Part shown: one piece after another, positions 7,192 through 11,996 of the stretch | Position numbering within the stretch: position 1 is the first letter of the stretch | Layout of the letters: the number at the start of each line of letters is the position of its first letter | NCBI GenBank assembly: GCA_900548195.1 | Contig: URJQ01000092.1 | Location: 1-11,996, forward strand | Reading direction: 5' to 3' | Source of the DNA: an uncultured Prevotella sp. | GTDB lineage: Bacteria; Bacteroidota; Bacteroidia; Bacteroidales; Bacteroidaceae | Length of the DNA stretch: 11,996 bases | Program-made: the position numbers and the translations under genes | Notes under the pieces: generated by a model | The model's database searches: none | What the model was told of the DNA's origin: nothing | Seen by the model: only the letters and a program-made list of their open reading frames with translations

Positions 7192-7512
7192 AATTATGTG
7201 TTTATATAGAAATTATATCCTGTATATATTTTTTTTACTCAATCTATTGAAAAATAATGAAATGCGCATTGGCAATGTGGATAAGGGTCAATAGATGATA
7301 GTGTTGTCCGGTTGCTGATTGCTGGTTGTCAGTCGTCGGTTATCGGTCTTGATATTTGCATATTCCAATTCCTTAACCCGTAAAACGACAAAGCAACTTG
7401 TTTTTCTCTATTGACAATTTATTCCACCTCATAGGGTTGAGCACCGTTTGAGTTTTCTATTACTTTCTAAAGTTGAATGTCCTGTTTTAATAATACTACT
7501 ACATTTATCTTG
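7192..7512 (-). other. Long predicted leader of the nqr operon
   Basis: If the -7 box at 7513-7520 drives nqrA, the message has a leader of roughly 315 nt. The stretch TCAATAGAT (7288-7296) can pair with ATCTATTGA (7242-7250), while GTCAATAGA (7287-7295) can pair with TCTATTGAC (7407-7415). Both are perfect 9-bp matches, and they exclude each other. Two tiny minus-strand reading frames of 19 and 18 codons (7432-7373 and 7269-7213) lie inside but lack ribosome-binding sites or known relatives. A degenerate run of GTTGTCGG-like octamers covers 7303-7348. I recognise no known riboswitch. Confidence 0.4.
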
Positions 7513-7520
7513 CAAATGTA
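7513..7520 (-). promoter_or_regulatory. Predicted nqr promoter (-7 box)
   Basis: On the minus strand this reads TACATTTG, a perfect match to the Bacteroidota -7 consensus TAnnTTTG, followed by CA. I found no other full match between it and nqrA. No convincing -33 TTTG element sits at the expected distance upstream, so strength and exact use are uncertain. Confidence 0.5.
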
Positions 7521-7702
7521 CGAAAAATCCTACATAAAGGTAATAGATTACGGCAAAAAAAGCATTCTAAGTAAGAAATTACTCGGATTTTAGTCACTAC
7601 GCTTTACAATTTTTAGTGTTTTTTGTACTTTTCCTACTTTCTTATTGTGAGCGTGCGCCTTTGGAAAAATATTAGTATTTCATGCAAAAAGAATAGTAAA
7701 AA

Positions 7703-7720
7703 GTTGCAAGATTAAGCAAC
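7703..7720. promoter_or_regulatory. Candidate HigBA operator (inverted repeat)
   Basis: GTTGC (7703-7707) and GCAAC (7716-7720) form an inverted repeat with an 8-nt spacer. It starts on the -33-like TTG and ends seven bases before the -7 box of the toxin-antitoxin promoter. Antitoxins of the HigA type commonly repress their own promoter by binding such palindromes, so this is a good operator candidate. The arms are short, so chance is possible. Confidence 0.4.
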
Positions 7721-7734
7721 CTTTATTATCTTTG
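7704..7734 (+). promoter_or_regulatory. Predicted higBA promoter (-33 TTG, -7 TATCTTTG)
   Basis: A TTG at 7704-7706 is followed after 20 nt by TATCTTTG at 7727-7734, a perfect TAnnTTTG -7 box with near-ideal spacing for the Bacteroidota housekeeping sigma factor. The box ends only four bases before the toxin ATG (7739), so the transcript should begin at or within a few bases of the start codon. Confidence 0.65.
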
Positions 7735-7738
7735 CACC

Positions 7739-8080
7739 ATGAAACGACGGATATTGACATACGGCGGTTATTTTGAGGCATTCATGGCTACCTTAAAGGA
7801 GAAAGAGCAAGAGAAAATCCAATATGGTCTTCTTTTGCTAAAAACTCAAGACAGACTTTCCACGAAGTTTATAAAACTAATCAAAGACGGTCTGTATGAG
7901 TTGCGTACAGAGTATGGTGGGAATATCTTTAGGGTGTTCTTCATATTCGACGAAGGAAAAATTGTCGTTTTATTCAATGGCTTTCAGAAGAAGAGCCAGA
8001 AAACACCATCAAAAGAAATCGAAAAAGCATTAAAGATAAAGGAGGCATATTATGCAGACAAACAATCATCAAATAGTTGA
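7739..8080 (+). CDS. higB: HigB-like toxin of a type II toxin-antitoxin system
   Basis: This 113-residue protein resembles the phage Gp49-like / HigB (RelE superfamily) toxins, which cleave mRNA, usually at the ribosome. The visible core is GLYELRTEYGGNIFRVFFIF (51-70) followed by VVLFNGFQKKSQKTP (76-90), the typical hydrophobic strand and the basic loop of the family. Arg56, Arg65 and the Lys84/Lys85 pair are candidate catalytic or RNA-binding residues; this is inferred from the family rather than shown. The toxin is first in the operon, as in other HigBA pairs, and its last 29 nt overlap the antitoxin gene. The ATG fits the start seen in close relatives, but almost no untranslated leader remains after the predicted promoter. 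Confidence 0.88.
   Translation: MKRRILTYGGYFEAFMATLKEKEQEKIQYGLLLLKTQDRLSTKFIKLIKDGLYELRTEYGGNIFRVFFIFDEGKIVVLFNGFQKKSQKTPSKEIEKALKIKEAYYADKQSSNS
8038..8045 (+). promoter_or_regulatory. Shine-Dalgarno sequence of the antitoxin gene
   Basis: AAAGGAGG ends six bases before the antitoxin ATG at 8052 and lies inside the toxin coding region. Strong Shine-Dalgarno sequences are rare in this phylum and absent from the neighbouring genes. It supports the 8052 start and suggests extra translation of the antitoxin relative to the toxin. Confidence 0.6.
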
Positions 8081-8357
8081 TTACGACCTCGTTCTTGATC
8101 AGAAATTTGGAAAAGAAGGAACCCCTGAGCGTATGAAAGCAGAAGAGGATGCACTGTCATTCTATTCTGGTCAGATATTGCTTGATGCTCGTAAGGAGGC
8201 AAAAGTGACACAAGCAGAGTTAGCAAGACGTATCAACTCTACAAAATCGTATATCTCCAAAGTAGAGAATGGACAGATTATTCCGAGTGTTGGAGCCTTT
8301 TATCGCATCATAAATGCGTTGGGAATGAGAGTGGAGGTTGTGAAATCTATATGCTAA
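8052..8357 (+). CDS. higA: HigA-like antitoxin, XRE-family regulator
   Basis: The 101-residue protein has a helix-turn-helix of the XRE/Cro type at about 42-97 (ILLDARKEAKVTQAELARR, then STKSYISKVENG and IINALG). The N-terminal 40 residues are acidic and polar and may wrap the toxin. It would neutralise the HigB-like toxin and repress the shared promoter. It begins 29 nt before the toxin stop codon, with a clear Shine-Dalgarno sequence, and ends with a basic VVKSIC tail. The gene order toxin then antitoxin is typical of the HigBA family. Function as an antitoxin is inferred from pairing and domain. Confidence 0.9.
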   Translation: MQTNNHQIVDYDLVLDQKFGKEGTPERMKAEEDALSFYSGQILLDARKEAKVTQAELARRINSTKSYISKVENGQIIPSVGAFYRIINALGMRVEVVKSIC

Positions 8358-8443
8358 GTAGGTGAAATATCTTCTGTTTTTCTTTATTTTTATCTATTGA
8401 TATTTTACACTTCCCCACGGTAGTGAGGACTGATGGACTATTT

Positions 8444-8466
8444 ATAGCTTGCGAAAGTTGAGCTAT
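8444..8466. terminator. Hairpin between convergent higA and the beta-barrel gene
   Basis: ATAGCT and AGCTAT form a perfect 6-bp stem around an 11-nt loop, two bases beyond the beta-barrel gene stop and about 90 nt past higA. Neither strand shows a strong T-run after the stem. A second imperfect stem (CCCCAC-GGTA-GTGAGG) lies at 8413-8428, after the T-rich stretch that follows higA. These may end the two convergent transcripts, but the evidence is weak. Confidence 0.3.
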
Positions 8467-8468
8467 GC

Positions 8469-9137
8469 TTAGAAATTCACTCCAAGATTGAGAGTGAGAG
8501 CTCTGTTGCGACAAGTAGTAAACTCATCATCGCGGATGTTGGCGAGACCAAGGTCGTAGTTGAGTTCAAAATAGAACATATCATACTGCATTCCGCAACC
8601 GATTTTCATACCGGCATCAAAGTGGTGGAACATATTCTTGTAGGAGCTCTCAGACGTGAGAGCATCATAATCCTTAATCTTTCCGCTGATGCCGTAAGCG
8701 ATATAAGCACCGAGGTATGGCTGGATGGAGATCTCATCATCGAGCTCATACATATACTTGAATGCAAAAGGAACCTCAAGATAGTTGAGGCGATACTTGA
8801 TGTCTGTTCTGCCTATGTCAGCCTTGCCACCTTTCTCATTATAGTAGAGACCAGTCTCAAGGAAGAGAGGAATGCTATTAGAGAGACTAAAACCTGCTGC
8901 GACACCAAAATTGAGACCTGTCTTTGCGCTAAAGTCGAAGTCTTTCTCATCGGTGGAGATATTAGTGAATGAAGGACCGATGCGGAATCCGAAATATACG
9001 TCGTCGTAACCAAACATAGAATGGCTATAGTTTGATCTGCTATTGTAGGAATAATGATTGCTGCTACGGTAATTCTGGGCAGTGGAAGGCATTATGGCAA
9101 GGAAGCCTAATAATGCTGCGATGATGATTTTCTTCAT
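8469..9137 (-). CDS. Secreted outer-membrane beta-barrel protein (PorT-like)
   Basis: This 222-residue protein has a clean signal peptide (MKKIIIAALLGFLAIMPSTAQ) with likely cleavage after Gln21. A Ser/Tyr/Asn-rich linker follows (about 22-42), then a run of alternating hydrophobic and polar strands. Phrases such as YFGFRIGPSFTNIS, GLNFGVAAGFS, IPLFLETGLYYNEKG and LTLNLGVNF at the C-terminus are typical of the OMP_b-brl_2 / PorT-like eight-stranded barrels of Bacteroidota. The terminal Phe fits recognition by the outer-membrane assembly machinery. A GTG start at 9167 would add ten lysine- and threonine-rich residues, but the ATG at 9137 gives a proper signal peptide and a leader of about 40 nt after the predicted promoter. 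No specific role can be named. Confidence 0.85.
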   Translation of the reverse strand: MKKIIIAALLGFLAIMPSTAQNYRSSNHYSYNSRSNYSHSMFGYDDVYFGFRIGPSFTNISTDEKDFDFSAKTGLNFGVAAGFSLSNSIPLFLETGLYYNEKGGKADIGRTDIKYRLNYLEVPFAFKYMYELDDEISIQPYLGAYIAYGISGKIKDYDALTSESSYKNMFHHFDAGMKIGCGMQYDMFYFELNYDLGLANIRDDEFTTCRNRALTLNLGVNF

Positions 9138-9183
9138 AGTCTTATTTGTCTTTATTTTTTTGTTCACAGTCTAAATTTCCGTG

Positions 9184-9191
9184 CAAATATA
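9184..9191 (-). promoter_or_regulatory. Predicted promoter of the beta-barrel gene (-7 box)
   Basis: The minus strand reads TATATTTG, a perfect TAnnTTTG box, followed by CACGG. It lies 46 nt upstream of the chosen ATG (9137), giving a leader of about 40 nt. A -33 element at ideal distance is not evident. Confidence 0.55.
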
Positions 9192-9350
9192 CTGCTTTTA
9201 TTTATAATAATGTAACAGGACGCAACAAAAATATATAAATTTCACACTTTTATTATCTTATTACTGAAAATTTGCATGTGATATAAGTAGGTGTGAAAAA
9301 ATGTATGTTTATGTTTTTAGGTAGAGGGAGGGGATGTGTAATACGTAATG

Positions 9351-9450
9351 CATAATTCATAATTCATAATTCATAATTCATAATTCATAATTGAATTGCT
9401 TGCATGGACGAGATCTAATTACGCATTATGAATTATGAATTATGAATTAT
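9351..9450. repeat. Heptamer arrays forming an inverted repeat
   Basis: Six tandem units of CATAATT fill 9351-9392. After a spacer of 32 nt, the reverse-complement heptamer (ATTATGA register) repeats at 9425-9450; this 26-base arm pairs perfectly with the left array in several registers. The block sits in the divergent spacer between the beta-barrel gene and the amidase gene, about 40 nt upstream of the amidase -7 box. It can form a cruciform or a long AU hairpin. Copy number of such arrays can change by slippage. No function is evident. Confidence 0.85.
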
Positions 9451-9492
9451 AAAAATGTTATGCAGTTTCTTTCTTACAATAAATGTTTTTAT

Positions 9493-9500
9493 TAACTTTG
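9493..9500 (+). promoter_or_regulatory. Predicted promoter of the amidase gene (-7 box)
   Basis: TAACTTTG matches the TAnnTTTG consensus exactly and lies 24 nt upstream of the ATG at 9525, giving a leader of under 20 nt. There is a T-rich stretch but no exact TTTG at the usual -33 position. Confidence 0.55.
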
Positions 9501-9524
9501 TACGCAGAAAAAATGTAATGAAAT

Positions 9525-10409
9525 ATGCGTGAACTGAAAATTGGAATATTACAACAGCATAATACCGGCAGTAGAGAGCAGAATATGACACGCCTCGCTG
9601 AAGGTATAGTGGACCTCGCACGTCGTGGGGCGCAACTCGTGGTTCTTCAGGAGCTGCACAACTCTTTGTATTTCTGTCAGGTGGAGTCAGTGGATAATTT
9701 CGACCTCGCAGAGCCGATACCTGGACCTTCAACCCGATTCTATGGAGAATTGGCAAAGGCACTTGGCATCGTCATCGTGACTTCTCTCTTTGAGAGACGT
9801 GCTCCAGGGCTCTATCACAATACTGCTGTGGTGATAGAAAAGGATGGCTCTATCGCTGGGAAATATCGCAAGATGCACATTCCTGACGACCCTGCTTACT
9901 ATGAGAAATTCTATTTCACTCCTGGTGACCTCGGATTTCAGCCGATAAATACCAGCGTAGGACGTCTCGGTGTGCAGGTGTGCTGGGATCAGTGGTACCC
10001 GGAAGGGGCGAGGATGATGGCGCTTGCAGGGGCGGAAATCCTCATTTATCCTACGGCTATAGGATATGAGAGCACCGATACTCCACAGGAACAGCAGCGT
10101 CAACGCGAGGCTTGGACCACCGTGCAGCGAGGACATGCCGTGGCAAACGGACTGCCTGTAGTAGCGGTGAATAGGGTGGGATATGAACCTGATCCAAGCG
10201 GTATGACAAATGGCATACAGTTTTGGGGCTCCAGCTTCGTGGCAGGACCGCAAGGCGAACTGCTCTATCGTGCCTCTGACAGAGAGGAAGAGAGCGTGAT
10301 AGTAGCCATTGATATGGAGCATAGCGAGCAGGTGCGTCGCTGGTGGCCGTTCCTTCGCGATAGGCGAATCGATGAATTTGGCGACCTCACCAAGCGCTTC
10401 CGTGACTGA
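9525..10409 (+). CDS. aguB: N-carbamoylputrescine amidase
   Basis: This nitrilase-superfamily enzyme hydrolyses N-carbamoylputrescine to putrescine, CO2 and ammonia, the last step of the agmatine route from arginine to polyamines. The 294 residues match the family length. The catalytic triad is visible: Glu43 in QELHNSLYFCQ, Lys116 in KYRKMHIPDDP and Cys153 in VQVCWDQWYPE. The segment YYEKFYFTPGD (125-135) and the C-terminal RRWWPFLRDRRID (271-283) are typical of AguB rather than of other nitrilases. The usual partner, agmatine deiminase (aguA), is not in this window: the beta-barrel gene lies upstream and holA downstream. Cytoplasmic; no signal peptide. Confidence 0.92.
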   Translation: MRELKIGILQQHNTGSREQNMTRLAEGIVDLARRGAQLVVLQELHNSLYFCQVESVDNFDLAEPIPGPSTRFYGELAKALGIVIVTSLFERRAPGLYHNTAVVIEKDGSIAGKYRKMHIPDDPAYYEKFYFTPGDLGFQPINTSVGRLGVQVCWDQWYPEGARMMALAGAEILIYPTAIGYESTDTPQEQQRQREAWTTVQRGHAVANGLPVVAVNRVGYEPDPSGMTNGIQFWGSSFVAGPQGELLYRASDREEESVIVAIDMEHSEQVRRWWPFLRDRRIDEFGDLTKRFRD

Positions 10410-10420
10410 TAACTGACAAT

Positions 10421-10502
10421 TCCCACAGGTCTCGCAGATTGATATGGATAAGGAGACTTTTCTACTCTTTGTCTATTGTAAAACTATGCGTAATCTGTGG
10501 GA
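10421..10502. repeat. Inverted repeat downstream of the amidase gene
   Basis: Arms 10421-10436 (TCCCACAGGTCTCGCA) and 10487-10502 are reverse complements at 13 of 16 positions, with a perfect 8-bp outer stem TCCCACAG/CTGTGGGA. The 50-nt interior is AT-rich and shows no gene. The second arm is followed by TCTTTATTTG, so the structure could end amidase transcription, or it may be a dispersed intergenic repeat. Confidence 0.55.
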
Positions 10503-10608
10503 TCTTTATTTGTAGAACTTACCTATTATTTCTTGCACAAAACAGTAAATGGTAAAGCTTTATTGAAGCAGATGTGCAAATAGGACAAAATGATAATCTA
10601 AGGCAATT

Positions 10609-11661
10609 ATGGCAACAAAGAAGACTGCACAGCAACAGCAGTATGAAGCGGTGATGGCTGAACTGCGAGCAAAGCAGTATAAGCCCGTCTATCTTCTCAT
10701 GGGTACGAGTGTGGGAACGGAAAGTTATTACCTCGATTCCATCTCCGACTATGTGCTGCAGAATGTGCTGAAAGAAGAGGAAAAGGATTTCAACCAGTCG
10801 CTCTTCTATGGTTCCGATACTTCGATGAAGCAAGTGGTGGAGCAGTGCAAGCGTTATCCTATGATGGCGGAAAGACAGGTGGTGGTATTCCGTGAAGCTC
10901 AGCAGACGAAGGATTTTGATCTGCTGGAGAAATATGTGGCAAATCCTAATCCGTCCACTCTTCTCGTGATATGTTACAAAGGGTCGGTGGATGGAAGAAA
11001 AAAATACGTCGGGCAATTACAGAAAATCGGACGCGTCGCTGCGTTCGCTCCGCTGCGCGATTGGGAATTGTCTCCTTTCATCACGCAATATGTTCGGGAG
11101 AAAGGTGCGAGCATTGATGTCAAGGCAAGCGCAATGATTGCCGAACATGTGGGTAGTGATCTGAAAAGACTGATTTCAGAAATCGACAAAATTCTCGTGA
11201 CTTTTCCTCCTGGCGCAGCAATGGCAATAAATCCGGAACTGGTGGAGCGATGCGTGGGAGTCAGCAAGGATTTTAATGGCTTCGAACTTCGCACTGCTAT
11301 TGCTAAGCATGATGTGGAAAAAGTCAACCTTATCGTCAAGCACAAACTCAGTGATCCAAATTCCAAAGACATGTTCCCGATGCTTAGTCTGATATTCGGA
11401 TATTTCCAAAATCTGATGATTGCATTCTATGCTCCGGCGCCTCGAAATGCGTCTGCCATTATGTCATACCTCGGACTTAGTTCGGAGTGGGCAACTAAGG
11501 ATTATGTCGAAGGAATGAGATACTATTCTCCGATGAAAACTTTGCTCATCATTGATAAAATCAGAGAGGTGGAAGGCAAGTTGAAAGGCCTCGATGCGAC
11601 AGCGAATACTCCGAAAAGTGACCTCATGAAAGAGCTCTTCTTTTTCATTCTGCACGACTGA
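10609..11661 (+). CDS. holA: DNA polymerase III subunit delta (clamp loader)
   Basis: The delta subunit is part of the clamp loader that opens the sliding clamp and loads it on primed DNA. The 350-residue protein has the expected layout. The N-terminal AAA-like domain includes KPVYLLMGTSVGTESYYLDSI (25-45), a degenerate nucleotide-binding region, and RYPMMAERQVVVFREAQ (82-98), a family signature. The middle domain contains the LKRLISEIDKI helix (184-194), and the C-terminal helical collar includes the MRYYSPMKTLLIIDKIREVEGKLKG region. No functional Walker A lysine is seen, as is normal for delta. The ATG follows AAGG at a plausible distance. It is separated from aguB by 199 nt and is probably transcribed on its own; I found no convincing -7 box. 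Confidence 0.92.
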   Translation: MATKKTAQQQQYEAVMAELRAKQYKPVYLLMGTSVGTESYYLDSISDYVLQNVLKEEEKDFNQSLFYGSDTSMKQVVEQCKRYPMMAERQVVVFREAQQTKDFDLLEKYVANPNPSTLLVICYKGSVDGRKKYVGQLQKIGRVAAFAPLRDWELSPFITQYVREKGASIDVKASAMIAEHVGSDLKRLISEIDKILVTFPPGAAMAINPELVERCVGVSKDFNGFELRTAIAKHDVEKVNLIVKHKLSDPNSKDMFPMLSLIFGYFQNLMIAFYAPAPRNASAIMSYLGLSSEWATKDYVEGMRYYSPMKTLLIIDKIREVEGKLKGLDATANTPKSDLMKELFFFILHD

Positions 11662-11996
11662 TCCGTACTTCTTTTTCAGAGAAAGAAAAGGCAAACTGAA
11701 GAGGTGATGTCCTTCTGAAATCAGTAATGCGTTTTCTGAAAATCTATAGTGAAGACATTCGGAGAATCAGATGTGAAGAGACTCGGAAAACTATGGCGAA
11801 ATCCACGAAATTATGATGTGAAATTTCTCTGAAAAAGAGTGGGGGAGGGAGAGTGAAAATGTGAAGTAATGACAGGATGAAGAGCAAATGAAACGTCCGG
11901 AAGATGGAGCCTGGGACGGAAAAAACAAGAGCAATATCGCAATGAAAGAAAAGGTATCGTAGATTTATATATTAAAATTTCGGCATTATTACTGTT
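11662..11996. other. Intergenic region after holA, purine-rich
   Basis: No gene can be supported here. Small reading frames (such as 29 codons from 11727) have no features. A stem TTCTTT/AAAGAA (11669-11687), which starts just past the holA stop, is AU-rich and is at best a weak terminator. From 11738 to 11831 the sequence shows loose units of 22-24 nt that start with GAAAA- or GAGAA-like bases and contain a GTGAA-like core. The final 35 bases become AT-rich, as expected in front of a following gene outside the window. Confidence 0.6.

Noticed and set aside
9138..9167. GTG start extending the beta-barrel protein by ten residues
   Set aside because: It would bury the signal peptide behind a polar extension and leave almost no leader after the predicted promoter; the ATG at 9137 gives a standard signal peptide.
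9729..10322. 197-codon minus-strand reading frame opposite aguB
   Set aside because: aguB is clearly real in the other frame; the antisense translation shows no family signature.
1..11996. tRNA, rRNA, insertion sequence or prophage genes
   Set aside because: I saw no transposase, integrase or phage protein, and no convincing cloverleaf or rRNA segment in reading both strands by eye; a covariance-model search was not possible.

Overview
The window looks like chromosomal DNA from a Prevotella-like member of the Bacteroidota. The evidence is a complete Na+-NQR operon of the Bacteroidota type, several TAnnTTTG (-7) promoter boxes, almost no Shine-Dalgarno sequences, AT-rich spacers full of short repeats, and a PorT-like beta-barrel protein. 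I assign the group from gene style and promoter style only; no rRNA or other marker gene is present.

Layout: positions 1-352 hold no convincing gene, but carry three 22-bp tandem repeats and a weak terminator-like hairpin. A TauE/SafE-type permease (353-1063, minus) follows. An inverted-repeat element then separates it from the six-gene nqrABCDEF operon (7191 down to 1230, minus). The operon is tightly packed (8-nt overlap, 0-, 1- and 24-nt gaps) except for a 176-nt spacer between nqrE and nqrF that holds tandem 39-bp repeats. The operon seems to start from a -7 box at 7513-7520, which gives a leader of roughly 315 nt. Divergently placed is a HigB-HigA toxin-antitoxin pair (7739-8357, plus), whose -7 box ends four bases before the toxin ATG. 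Next come a secreted outer-membrane beta-barrel protein (9137-8469, minus), an AT-rich spacer with a heptamer inverted repeat, N-carbamoylputrescine amidase (9525-10409, plus) and the DNA polymerase III delta subunit (10609-11661, plus). The last 335 bases have no gene I can support.

How the genes work together: NqrA-F form a membrane complex that oxidises NADH, reduces quinone and pumps Na+ outward. All key redox ligands can be seen: four 2Fe-2S cysteines, FAD and NADH motifs in NqrF, paired membrane cysteines in NqrD and NqrE, and flavinylation threonines in NqrB and NqrC. NqrB has Cys where the usual flavinylation motif has Gly. The other genes are unrelated housekeeping or accessory functions.

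I do not see a clearly new multi-gene system. The most interesting material is non-coding: the repeat-bearing nqrE-nqrF spacer with competing hairpins, the long nqr leader, and several dispersed-looking repeat families in the spacers.
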